Shown in pieces: positions 26,524-35,089 of a stretch of 64,000 nt of DNA (positions are counted from its first letter, which is position 1; every line of letters starts with the position of its first letter). Where the stretch lies: NCBI RefSeq assembly GCF_003201775.1, contig NZ_QJJZ01000001.1, positions 1 to 64,000 on the forward strand, written 5' to 3'. The translations under genes were made by a program, and so were the position numbers. A model generated the notes under the pieces. The model saw only the letters and a list, made by a program, of their open reading frames with translations. It was not told the origin of the DNA and did not search any database. The DNA is from Arenibacter sp. ARW7G5Y1 (lineage in GTDB: Bacteria; Bacteroidota; Bacteroidia; Flavobacteriales; Flavobacteriaceae).

Positions 26524-28305
26524 TCAGTATATCAGATTTGGTAAAATGGGGTCTTTTTCATCTTTCCCAATTGGATCACCACCAATATTTTTATAAGCCT
26601 TTACCCTTACCGACGCTCCAATCATAATCGGATTTTGAGAGATATTTGTAAATTCATTATTTCTTATAGTAACCTCTGCAGACCCTTTAACGGCTATAGC
26701 GTGCTTGCCACCGCTAATGGTGTTCCCTTGCATAAGAATACGTTTGTGTAACCCTGATGTATTGGTGGTGGGAGCTTTTACGTGAAGAGCTATGGCCGAT
26801 GCGCCATCCATGGTACCATCCTCTGGGCCTCCCAGGCCACAATTGATAAATTCATTATTTTCGATTACCACATCTTCCGACGCCGGTCCTTCTCCCCAAT
26901 CTCCTTCGGTCCCAACGTGTATTGCTGTGCCCGTTGTGTTTTCAAAATGATTATCCTTAATCAGTACCTTTCGAGTTTTAACCAGTACCGAACGAGCCCG
27001 GTGAGACCTCACAATACAATTGACAAACTCCAATTTCGGAGTGGTTGATATATTGATAAGGTAGTAATCATCTGTTTTTTTTGGCAATTTCCCGTCATAT
27101 TGAATGGTAACCTTGTCCTGTAATGGGTGGGGCCAAAAGCGCCTTACCTTAACATAACCGACCTCTTCAAGAGTGCTTTTTTTGACTATCGCCATAACAT
27201 CATTATCCATAGGTTCATCCAAATAACTGCTATGGGTGTAGTTCTTGCGATCCACCGCAATGTCACATTGTTTTTTACTTGGATCATTGTTGAGTATATG
27301 GGTGTAATAGGTATGTACATTGGTGGCATCATCACCTTGTCCCCCAAACTCACAGTCATCGAAACGAATCAATCCTCGGTTTGTGGAAAAATGGGTGGCA
27401 TCTGTATTTGTCGAGACATGACGACCTTTGGCTGGCACCACCTTCAAGCGGTTCATAGTTATGTTTTGGTTTAGATGGCCAACAATTCCCATACCGGCCT
27501 GTGAGTTGATAGTTACATCGTTCAGCACAATGTTTTTTGTTTTGTAGATTAGTATAGCGGGCCGGTAATGGAAACCAGAATATGTGATAAGTATATCTCC
27601 AATTTTCGCCTGATTTCGAATTCCATCACCATAAAATCTTATAGTATGTTTGTCGATCCATTCCATTCGTTTTTGATAAACACCCGCCCCTGAAAAAGAT
27701 TTTTTTATTTTATCATAAATCATGATACGTAAAACAATTTGATTCTTTGCAAGGATTTCATCCTGTTGGAACTTTACATCAACAAAATCGTCTCCAAGTT
27801 TTATAATTTCCCCTTCATTGTTGGGGCGACGTTTATAGTCTATGGTTATACCATTGAGGATAATATTTTGCGCATTTCTAAAGGATAAAGGTTCCATCCA
27901 ACCGTCACATATAAGATGAACATCTTTAGCTTGTATTTCAAGGTTATTAGCACCCAAGAGATCAAGTCCAATAACATATTCCTTATTGGGTACAAACAAT
28001 TGATTTTGAGGGTTTTTTCCGAGTTTACCAGATAGGGCATCGTTTTGGATTTTGATAGCCAGGGAGTCGGAGATTAGATAGCGCCCGGGTGGGAAAAACA
28101 AAATTGATCCAGTTTTAGCTCTGGCTAAGGCAACAGCTGTTCTCAATGATTCCGTGTCATCTTTTCCGTCGTTGGGGAAAGCACCGTAATCGGAAACATT
28201 AAAGCGGGTTTTTTCGATAATCTCTCTATTCTCAACAAATCCGAAGCCGACGGACATAACAAGTAGCAAAAAGACTATTATAAGTGCCTGATTTTTAATA
28301 TTCAT
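26524..28305 (-). CDS. GH110 exo-alpha-galactosidase
   Basis: The 593-residue protein has an N-terminal signal anchor or peptide (about 7-22), then DYGAFPNDGKDDT, the start of a right-handed parallel beta helix. The GH110 active-site region is recognisable: NTDATHF (Asp302) followed 23-24 residues later by QGDDATNVH (Asp325, Asp326). As I recall it, this is the spacing of the catalytic acids in characterised alpha-1,3-galactosidases of this family. Known members remove alpha-1,3-linked galactose, for example from blood-group B structures or carrageenan-type oligosaccharides. No sulfatase or carrageenase lies nearby. It appears to be a single transcription unit with its own promoter, between two PULs. 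Confidence 0.88.
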   Translation of the reverse strand: MNIKNQALIIVFLLLVMSVGFGFVENREIIEKTRFNVSDYGAFPNDGKDDTESLRTAVALARAKTGSILFFPPGRYLISDSLAIKIQNDALSGKLGKNPQNQLFVPNKEYVIGLDLLGANNLEIQAKDVHLICDGWMEPLSFRNAQNIILNGITIDYKRRPNNEGEIIKLGDDFVDVKFQQDEILAKNQIVLRIMIYDKIKKSFSGAGVYQKRMEWIDKHTIRFYGDGIRNQAKIGDILITYSGFHYRPAILIYKTKNIVLNDVTINSQAGMGIVGHLNQNITMNRLKVVPAKGRHVSTNTDATHFSTNRGLIRFDDCEFGGQGDDATNVHTYYTHILNNDPSKKQCDIAVDRKNYTHSSYLDEPMDNDVMAIVKKSTLEEVGYVKVRRFWPHPLQDKVTIQYDGKLPKKTDDYYLINISTTPKLEFVNCIVRSHRARSVLVKTRKVLIKDNHFENTTGTAIHVGTEGDWGEGPASEDVVIENNEFINCGLGGPEDGTMDGASAIALHVKAPTTNTSGLHKRILMQGNTISGGKHAIAVKGSAEVTIRNNEFTNISQNPIMIGASVRVKAYKNIGGDPIGKDEKDPILPNLIY

Positions 28306-28421
28306 TTCTTTGGATTTTTAATGGTTAAAAAGTAGTATTTGTTTCTCATAGAGGACAAGTTTCAGGAATTCTTTAGTTATTTCAAAATCCCTTCCTTCTT
28401 ATGACAAGTTTTTGTTATATA

Positions 28422-28459
28422 CAAAGTTACTTTTTTTTATTTTTCCTAATTTTTAGGAA
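28422..28459 (-). promoter_or_regulatory. GH110 promoter with overlapping palindromic operator
   Basis: On the minus strand TAACTTTG (28422-28429) matches the Bacteroidota -7 consensus. Just upstream, TTCCTAA and TTAGGAA (28443-28459) form a perfect 7-base palindrome around TTT, covering where a -33 element should be. The palindrome lacks a following U-tract on either strand, so it is not a terminator. A regulator bound here could control GH110. Confidence 0.45.
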
Positions 28460-28467
28460 GTTCCCTT

Positions 28468-28740
28468 TTGATTGAGCTTTACATAGTTTCACTTTGGGCT
28501 ATTGAAGAAAATAAAGGAATGTTGGAAGAACAGAAGCTTAAAGCATTTAAAAAGGAAAAAGAATTGGAAGAAGCCAAAGCGGATCAATTGTTTACAGGTG
28601 CAGAAAATTGGAATAGGGCAGTAGTGACGGAGCGTTATATTAATGAAATGGAAAAGCAGACTATTATAAAAAACCAAATGAATCCAAATACTGAGAATTA
28701 CCTTGCCTAGGCAAAAAAAATCTAAAATAGGTTGAATCCA
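28468..28740 (+). pseudogene. Decayed ORF of mobile-element type
   Basis: A frame opening without ATG gives a charged, helical stretch rich in Glu/Lys (GMLEEQKLKAFKKEKELEEA), followed by ENWNRAVVTERYINEMEKQ and, after an in-frame TAG at 28708-28710, AKKI and further stops. The tail resembles, from memory, C-terminal W-A-x-K-K-A-D endings of uncharacterised proteins near Bacteroidota mobile elements. The TAG could be a mutated Trp codon. It is probably a gene remnant; I cannot name the family. Confidence 0.35.
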
Positions 28741-28758
28741 CTAAATGATAGAAATTGG

Positions 28759-28862
28759 TCAAAGCAGTAAAGTGGCAGCATCGTCATGTACAGTGCTTCC
28801 CAACTCCTTTTAGTTTTGAACAATTGGTAAAGTTATGTCCGGCAACACAACTGGACAAGGAT
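28759..28862 (-). pseudogene. Tyrosine recombinase tail, relic 1 (internally deleted)
   Basis: The minus strand encodes LSSCVAGHNFTNCSKLKGVG, a decayed copy of the catalytic S-x-V-x-R-H-S-F-A motif of phage integrases. After a frame change it reads STVHDDAATLLL and a stop. Both parts align with relic 2 (28918-29091), so the middle, with the GH-x-x-x-x-T-x-x-Y motif, has been lost. The catalytic Arg is changed to Gly. Confidence 0.55.
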
Positions 28863-28917
28863 TTGTTATTACCATAGAGATCGACTATTTCCTTCAGTGC
28901 TTATTATAAATGGTAAT

Positions 28918-29091
28918 TTACAGTAATAATGCTGAGGCCTCGTCTAAGACTGAACTATCCCATTCTTTTAAATAAGCCTGTGTAACTGCCAAATTTTGAT
29001 GTCTTATAGATTCAGTGATAACATCGGTAGCAACTCCTTTTTGCTTTAAGCAATTGGCATAACTATGTCTTGCGACGTAACTACTCAAAGG
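28918..29091 (-). pseudogene. Tyrosine recombinase tail, relic 2
   Basis: The minus strand encodes SSYVARHSYANCLKQKGVAT, then DVITESIRHQNLAVTQAYLK and a tail ending SALLL before TAA. This is the C-terminal catalytic part of a Bacteroidota tyrosine recombinase, with Arg-His (ARHS), His (RHQ in place of GHS) and the Tyr nucleophile (QAYL) still present. There is no upstream catalytic domain: a stop lies just before it at 29092-29094. It is therefore a fragment, and a better preserved copy of relic 1. Confidence 0.7.
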
Positions 29092-29192
29092 CTAGAACTA
29101 CAATCTGGCAAACTAACTATAACTAATATTTAAATACGATTTAATAAACACTTGGACATATGGTTTTTTTATAATTTAATTCTTCGGTTCAA

Positions 29193-30302
29193 TTAAACCT
29201 TAATTATTATATTCTTCTTGTACATATACCAAATAAGAATAAAAATCAATAGTGTATTTATTATGGAATATGCAAAAGATGCATTATAAGGGTTGAACAC
29301 TGAAGTAAGAACCTCATTAAACATCCATTCCTTAGGGCTGATTTTACTCCCATTAAATGTAATAAATTGATTTCTGGTTACTAACTGACCAAAAATTCCT
29401 GCTACAAAATAAGCAGTCAAAGCATTGGTGCCAAAAGCGATAAAAGGCTTAATCCCTTTTTGAAATTTTTGAACATCCAAAAACCAAAAGGATGTGGCGA
29501 AACAAATAACAGCTATGCCGGATGTAAATAATACATAGGATGATGTCCACAATCTTTTAATCATTGGAAATTCATAGCTAAATGCCCAGCCTAGCATTAG
29601 AAATGTACATCCAATTATAAACATCCAAATTAGCTTTACTTCAGTTGCAATATCTTTCCTTACAAGCAAATGGCCATTGAGAACACCAAATAATCCAGAA
29701 GCTATTGCAGGAATCGTAGTGAAAATGCCTGTAGAATCATATTGCCCCTGTCCATGGCTACCTATATATCCTTCCAATATTAGTCTATCAAACCAAGCCG
29801 AAAAATTATTGATGGGATCCAAGTTTGACGGTCCAATACCGGGAACAGGAACATACATCATTACAATATAATACCCTATAAGAATTCCTCCAAACCAAAT
29901 TATTTGGCTTTTTTTACTAGCATATAAAAATAGAATCGAACAAAATAGGTATACCAATGCTATTCGTTGAAGCACACCAGGAATTCTAATTTCGTTAAAA
30001 TTAAAATTAGGCAATAAGTTAAGAAACAATCCAAGGGAAAATATAATACATGCTCTTTTTATAGTTTTCTTTAGTAGGAGTTTTTTGGTTGCCCCCTTGG
30101 TTAAAGCCTTTCCAAAGGCAAGTGTAATAGATACTCCAACAATAAACAAAAAGAAAGGAAATATTAAATCGGTAATGGTACACCCTTCCCATTTAGCATG
30201 CGATAATTGGTAATACTTTATTTGCCAACTCCCCGGATCATTTACCATGATCATTGCAGCAACTGTTACTCCTCTAAAAAAATCTAATGATGTTAGCCTC
30301 AT
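29193..30302 (-). CDS. HGSNAT/DUF5009-type membrane acyltransferase
   Basis: The 369-residue protein begins MRLTSLDFFRGVTVAAMIMV and has about ten transmembrane helices. The N-terminal R-x-x-S-L-D-x-x-RG motif, then MVNDPGSW and DLIFPFFLFIVG, is characteristic of the family that includes heparan-alpha-glucosaminide N-acetyltransferase and bacterial YeiB-like proteins. In PULs it may acetylate a sugar intermediate across the inner membrane, but this is inference. It is the last gene of the PUL 2 run. Confidence 0.8.
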   Translation of the reverse strand: MRLTSLDFFRGVTVAAMIMVNDPGSWQIKYYQLSHAKWEGCTITDLIFPFFLFIVGVSITLAFGKALTKGATKKLLLKKTIKRACIIFSLGLFLNLLPNFNFNEIRIPGVLQRIALVYLFCSILFLYASKKSQIIWFGGILIGYYIVMMYVPVPGIGPSNLDPINNFSAWFDRLILEGYIGSHGQGQYDSTGIFTTIPAIASGLFGVLNGHLLVRKDIATEVKLIWMFIIGCTFLMLGWAFSYEFPMIKRLWTSSYVLFTSGIAVICFATSFWFLDVQKFQKGIKPFIAFGTNALTAYFVAGIFGQLVTRNQFITFNGSKISPKEWMFNEVLTSVFNPYNASFAYSIINTLLIFILIWYMYKKNIIIKV

Positions 30303-30388
30303 ATTTATTGTTCTGACACTGTGTTTGGTTTGACTATTACCACACTATGGGTATATTGTTTATTGTAAATCAACCCAATGAAAAAGAC

Positions 30389-32080
30389 TTAAAACATTCC
30401 TTTTTTCATTTGTTTAAATGCATAATCACATGCTCTTGCCGTGAGTGCCATATACGTAAACGAAGGACTCATATACCCTGAAGAAGGCATACACGAACCA
30501 TCGGTTACAAAAAGGTTGGGAACATCATGACATTGATTGTACTTATTGAGCACAGATGTTTTTGGATCATTCCCCATTCTCGCCGTTCCCATCTCATGTG
30601 TTGCATCGCCAACAATATGCGAACCTTCATGCACCTTTATATTCTTCGCTCCCATAACCTCCAACATTTCAGCAATTTGGGATTTCATGTCTTTTCTCAT
30701 TTTCATTTCATTTTCCTTAAATTCAGCTGAAATATTCAATAAAGGAATTCCCCATTTATCTTTTTTAGTAGCATCCAATTCTACCTTATTTTCAAAATAG
30801 GGCAAGCACTCTCCATACGCACTAAGCTTCACTTCCCAAGGACCTGGCTTTGTTAATTTTTCTTTGAATTCATCCCCAATACCTATTTGTGCAGGGTTCA
30901 CTCCCTGTCTAGCTGCCATGGCAGAAACGCCGTAACTTCTTAGGAAATCCATTTCCTGCTTCACTACATTTCGAAAGGTGGGAATCGCTAAATTGGATGG
31001 TCGATGTCCTTTATATATTTTATCTTCATACCCTTCCAGAATTCCTTCTCCCCCAATATTTTTATGGTGTCCCATTAAATAATGTCCAAGTACTCCGCTG
31101 GAGTTGGCAAGCCCGTTTGGAAAACGAGCCGATTTGGAGTTAAGTAGAATTCCTGTTGAAGCTAAAGTTGAGGCACAGAGAAAAATGACTCTGGCATAGT
31201 ACTCATTGGTTTCTCCTGTATTTGCATCTATCACCTTTAATCCGATGGCCTTATTTTTTTCGGCATCATATATAACAGACGCTACTATGGCATTTGATTT
31301 AAAGGTGAGTTTACCTGTTTCATAAGCAGCAGGCAGGGTAGAACTATTACTACTAAAATAAGCTCCAAAGGGGCAACCTGTATGGCACATATCCCTTGAT
31401 TGGCATTGGGACCTACCTTTAAATTGCCCTGGCTTTATTTTGGTTAAATGTGCCATTCTAGTTGGTGTCAACCTTCTATCCGGATAATGCGATTCTAGGC
31501 GTTCTTTAATTACCTTTTCAGCGGTATTCATTTCAAAGGCAGGAAGAAAATCCCCATCTGGGTAATGGGGTATATTTTCTTTAGTACCGCAGATCCCTAT
31601 AAATCTTTGAACATAATCATACCATGGCTTTATATCTTTATATCGGATCGGCCAGTCTACTCCATGCCCATCCTTAAGGTTTGCTCCAAATTCAAGATCA
31701 CTCATTCGAAATGTGCCCCTACCCCAAATTAAACTTCTCCCACCTGTCTGATAACCTCTAAACCACCTAAAGGGCTTATCCGGCGGATTCAAGTAAGGGT
31801 GTTCTTTGTCATTGACAAAAAAATGTTTGCTCGATGAATCAAAATTGTACTTTTTACTTTGTATGGGATACTGCTCTTTATCCTTAAGCGAATCATGGCC
31901 ATGATACTTGTATTCCCAAGGAGCCTTATTGGTTGTTGAATAATCTTCAATATGTTTCACATCCCGTCCCCTTTCAAGAACAAGAGTTTCAAATCCTTTC
32001 TCTGTAAACTCTTTGGCGGCCCATCCTCCAGTCATTCCTGAGCCAACAACCAAAGCATCATATGTATTTTTCTCTTTCAT
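30389..32080 (-). CDS. GMC-family FAD oxidoreductase
   Basis: The 563-residue protein has the FAD-binding loop VVGSGMTGGWAAKE followed by LVLERG, and the C-terminal GMC signature with HEMGTARMG and NLFVTDGSCMPSSGYMSPSF. A cysteine-bearing segment, CQSRDMCHTGCPFGAYFSS (about residue 226), is typical of the bacterial subgroup that works with gluconate-2-dehydrogenase-subunit-3-like partners. The partner gene lies six bases upstream. The pair probably oxidises a sugar or sugar alcohol, for example at C3. The acceptor and substrate are unknown. Confidence 0.88.
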   Translation of the reverse strand: MKEKNTYDALVVGSGMTGGWAAKEFTEKGFETLVLERGRDVKHIEDYSTTNKAPWEYKYHGHDSLKDKEQYPIQSKKYNFDSSSKHFFVNDKEHPYLNPPDKPFRWFRGYQTGGRSLIWGRGTFRMSDLEFGANLKDGHGVDWPIRYKDIKPWYDYVQRFIGICGTKENIPHYPDGDFLPAFEMNTAEKVIKERLESHYPDRRLTPTRMAHLTKIKPGQFKGRSQCQSRDMCHTGCPFGAYFSSNSSTLPAAYETGKLTFKSNAIVASVIYDAEKNKAIGLKVIDANTGETNEYYARVIFLCASTLASTGILLNSKSARFPNGLANSSGVLGHYLMGHHKNIGGEGILEGYEDKIYKGHRPSNLAIPTFRNVVKQEMDFLRSYGVSAMAARQGVNPAQIGIGDEFKEKLTKPGPWEVKLSAYGECLPYFENKVELDATKKDKWGIPLLNISAEFKENEMKMRKDMKSQIAEMLEVMGAKNIKVHEGSHIVGDATHEMGTARMGNDPKTSVLNKYNQCHDVPNLFVTDGSCMPSSGYMSPSFTYMALTARACDYAFKQMKKGMF

Positions 32081-32085
32081 AGCTG

Positions 32086-32661
32086 TTACATCCTGTTTCC
32101 TATAGTTATTTTATCCTCCTTTTTAAGTTCTATTTCCCCTTGATAGGGACCTGGTACCGGATTATAATTAAGATTGTTCAACGCCCCCTCTTTCGTAGAA
32201 AAGTAAGTCTTTATGGTCAACACCTTAAATGAATAATAAAAAGGCACCAAATCTCCATATTCCTTGCTCATAATATCTTCATCAACTTGTTTTAAATAAT
32301 CATGCTGTTCCTTTTCGGTAAGATTTAAAAAACTTTTCCCTGTATTTGATTTACATGTTTCATCAAATTGTATCAATCCTTTTAAAAACTTTTGTTGAAC
32401 GTCTTTTTCAAATACATCCTTGAGCAATAGATCTATAAAATAATTAACCTTTACATCCGATGCACTTGGAGTTGTTGTTCTAGGTATTATTGTATCTGAA
32501 ATTGTTTTTATCAAATCATTTTGATAATCATTCAACACCAATAACTTGTTGGTTTCCGAAACTTCCTCCTGACAGCTTTGCAAGGCTGTCAAAAGTGTTG
32601 GTGCTAAAAAAGCCGATTTTAACAACCATGATATATTAACCAATGCTTCTCTTCTTTCCAT
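32086..32661 (-). CDS. Gluconate 2-dehydrogenase subunit 3-like protein
   Basis: The 191-residue protein starts MERREALVNISWLLKSAFLA, a twin-arginine-like leader with a hydrophobic stretch. The family hallmark IKTISDTIIPRTTTPSASDV is at about 50-70, followed by FIDLLLKDVF. This small subunit is needed for export or activity of the GMC catalytic subunit encoded immediately downstream. The Tat-like start suggests that the FAD enzyme reaches the periplasm by piggy-backing. Confidence 0.85.
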   Translation of the reverse strand: MERREALVNISWLLKSAFLAPTLLTALQSCQEEVSETNKLLVLNDYQNDLIKTISDTIIPRTTTPSASDVKVNYFIDLLLKDVFEKDVQQKFLKGLIQFDETCKSNTGKSFLNLTEKEQHDYLKQVDEDIMSKEYGDLVPFYYSFKVLTIKTYFSTKEGALNNLNYNPVPGPYQGEIELKKEDKITIGNRM

Positions 32662-32811
32662 GTCTGTTTTCTATTAGTTACATCTTTGCCTTTTTGTGGG
32701 TATTGGCCTTATAAAATTTCCCATGTTCCCTGTAATTTAAGTTTGTTGTGTTTTAGTGCCATATTTTTCGTAACTGCCTAAAAAAATTGCTACCCTTTTA
32801 ATTATAGAATT

Positions 32812-34977
32812 TCACTTTAACCATGTAAGTAATTTGGATATTGTGAGTTGGCTTTCATTCGCATTAGTACTTATGACCATATTTTTTTCACCTCCTTTTT
32901 TCTTGTAAACTTCTAAAGGAAACTTAAGACTATTTTCAATGTTCAACATACTTGCCGGATGTCCGTCACCGGACATAGGATCAACTACCAGGACCTTACG
33001 CGGATACAACGAAGCCATTAAATCGGGCAAGTCATATTTTTCTATAGCGCCCGAAACGGTGTGCGGAATATAAGATGGGGCATACAGCTTTGTGGTAGCT
33101 ATGTCTATATAACTAAGAAAAGGGTTGATCAGTGCGATTTTATCGATGTTGTTAGTGAAAGCAGCAGCATGAAGTAGTTCGCTACCTAGTGCGCCATTGG
33201 AAATGGCGGCAATGTTGGTGGCGTTTAATTCTTTTTCGGCAAAATGTAGGATTCTTAAAATATCTTCCGATCTAAGTCCTACAAAAGAATTAGCTGTTAG
33301 ATTGGCAGCAAACCATTGGTTGTAAGAGACTTCTTTAATATAGGAATCCCCTTTTAAATAGCCAGGACCAAGCTCTCCGATTCCGGGTAAATCTGTTACC
33401 AAAACGGTGTACCCTTTGTCTAATATCCCGGAAACGATGCTGTCTTGTTGAACCGCGTGTTCTATTCCTTTTGTGTCAAAATACAGTACCACTTCATTTC
33501 TTATATTTTGTAGTGGTTTCAATAGGACTACAGGAAGCATGTATTCCCCGCTACCGGATACCAAATATTTTTCCAGTATACGGTTGCTTAGGTATCTTCC
33601 AGAAAAGATGACCTTTTTTAAATTGCTAGGTGCTTTAAACCCGGAGATTTGTTTCGCATCCGTTACAATTTTGTTGAGGTGTGCACTGTAATCGCTCCGT
33701 TTCTTTAATAGGGACGCTTCTTGTTTAGCAACCTTGGCTTTATTTAGTGAAAATATGGTTTCTTTATTAAAAGATGTATTTAGCTGACCGGTTTTGCTTA
33801 TTTGAAGTTCTTTTACTGTGGGAACCTCAACTTCCATATCTACATTCGACCCTGGGTTATCCAACTCTTTCTGAAAAAAGGCATACATGGCTTCCCTGTT
33901 CTTTTTTGTTGATTGATGTATTGCATCATCTTCAATCATAGAAAGGTTTTGCGGTTTCCCTAAAGCGTCATACATAGTTTTGACCTCTTGAAAGGTTTCT
34001 CGTGTTCCCTGTATGCTGAAGAAATCGCGGGTGGTACTAATGATAAAGGTTGGTTTTGGGGCCCTTGCTTGAATGAAATCTGCATGGTCAAGTCCTTTGC
34101 CGACCATTTGATATAAATTTTGCTCGGCACATTGCGGGCCTCTTGATCGGTATAGGTATTCATAGCTTGTAATATAACATTCAGGCGCAGTGGCAAGGAC
34201 CCTATCATCCAAAGCGCCTATATAGGCCGTTAGGTTGCCTCCACCAGACCTTCCGGTCATTCCCAGTCTATTGGGATCTACTTCTTTTCTAGTGAGGAGG
34301 TAATCGATGCCTCTAATAACGTCCCAAATAAAATAGCTTGCAGTAGAATACCCGGAAATTATACATTGTGCGCCGGCATATGAGTGCTCATGGTCAGGAA
34401 TTGGTAAAATGGATTGGTTAATTTGTTCATCCCAATATTCGTAGCGTTCGCCTTGTCCCATGGGGTCAATTGTAAATACCACGAACCCTTTTTTAACCAA
34501 ATTGATAATAATATGCTGGTATATTTCTACCCTGAACCCTTCCCGTGAATGTCCGCAAGCATAAAAAATGGTCGGAGCATTTTTTTTAACGCCATCTGGG
34601 ATGTACAGGGCACCTGTGATAAAGTTATTTGGAACCGATTCGTAGATGATTTTTTCAATTCTAAATCCATCTTTTTTTAAAACATCGGTTATCTGGACAT
34701 TTAAGGGTGTTTTTTCTGGAAATGGCCCAGCGGCCTCTAACAGTTTGTTTTTTACGGTAGTTTGCCTTTCTAGCCAGTCTTCGGCTGTCTTTAGGTTGTT
34801 GGTTTCACTTTTTGTCTGTTCTAGCTGATCATACGCAATAGCGCTAAAGTGTTTGTATAGGGAATTTTCAATATCCGAATACGATTTCCAGTACTCAAAA
34901 AAGCTTACATCTTCTTGCGCACTTAGCTGTTGTGTTAGAAAGCAGAAAAGAAATAAGAATTTGATAGCGTATTTCAT
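32812..34977 (-). CDS. Tandem alpha/beta-hydrolase (acetylxylan-esterase-like), secreted
   Basis: I prefer the ATG at 34977, which opens a clean signal peptide (MKYAIKFLFLFCFLTQQLSA); the longer frame adds 12 polar residues. The first domain (about 30-370) is a complete alpha/beta hydrolase, with TIFYACGHSREGF, the nucleophile in MTGRSGGGNLTAY and a late DDAIHQ histidine candidate. The second domain (about 450-720) has the same order, with VTDLPGIGELG, ISNGALGSE (Asn instead of Ser nucleophile-elbow spacing is unclear) and VVDPMSGDGHP, and may be catalytically degenerate. The function is probably de-esterification of a polysaccharide. Confidence 0.75.
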   Translation of the reverse strand: MKYAIKFLFLFCFLTQQLSAQEDVSFFEYWKSYSDIENSLYKHFSAIAYDQLEQTKSETNNLKTAEDWLERQTTVKNKLLEAAGPFPEKTPLNVQITDVLKKDGFRIEKIIYESVPNNFITGALYIPDGVKKNAPTIFYACGHSREGFRVEIYQHIIINLVKKGFVVFTIDPMGQGERYEYWDEQINQSILPIPDHEHSYAGAQCIISGYSTASYFIWDVIRGIDYLLTRKEVDPNRLGMTGRSGGGNLTAYIGALDDRVLATAPECYITSYEYLYRSRGPQCAEQNLYQMVGKGLDHADFIQARAPKPTFIISTTRDFFSIQGTRETFQEVKTMYDALGKPQNLSMIEDDAIHQSTKKNREAMYAFFQKELDNPGSNVDMEVEVPTVKELQISKTGQLNTSFNKETIFSLNKAKVAKQEASLLKKRSDYSAHLNKIVTDAKQISGFKAPSNLKKVIFSGRYLSNRILEKYLVSGSGEYMLPVVLLKPLQNIRNEVVLYFDTKGIEHAVQQDSIVSGILDKGYTVLVTDLPGIGELGPGYLKGDSYIKEVSYNQWFAANLTANSFVGLRSEDILRILHFAEKELNATNIAAISNGALGSELLHAAAFTNNIDKIALINPFLSYIDIATTKLYAPSYIPHTVSGAIEKYDLPDLMASLYPRKVLVVDPMSGDGHPASMLNIENSLKFPLEVYKKKGGEKNMVISTNANESQLTISKLLTWLK

Positions 34978-35089
34978 GGTCCGTAACTTTAATTGCATTA
35001 AAAGATGGTTCAATAGTTGAAAGTGTTAGGTGAACTACAAACAATGGGCAGGAGGTCTAGGGGGTAACCTGTTCCCATACTATACTTGT

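Noticed and set aside
28443..28459. Palindrome TTCCTAA/TTAGGAA as a terminator
   Set aside because: The run of T precedes it on the plus strand and would be a run of A after it on the minus strand, so it cannot terminate in either direction.
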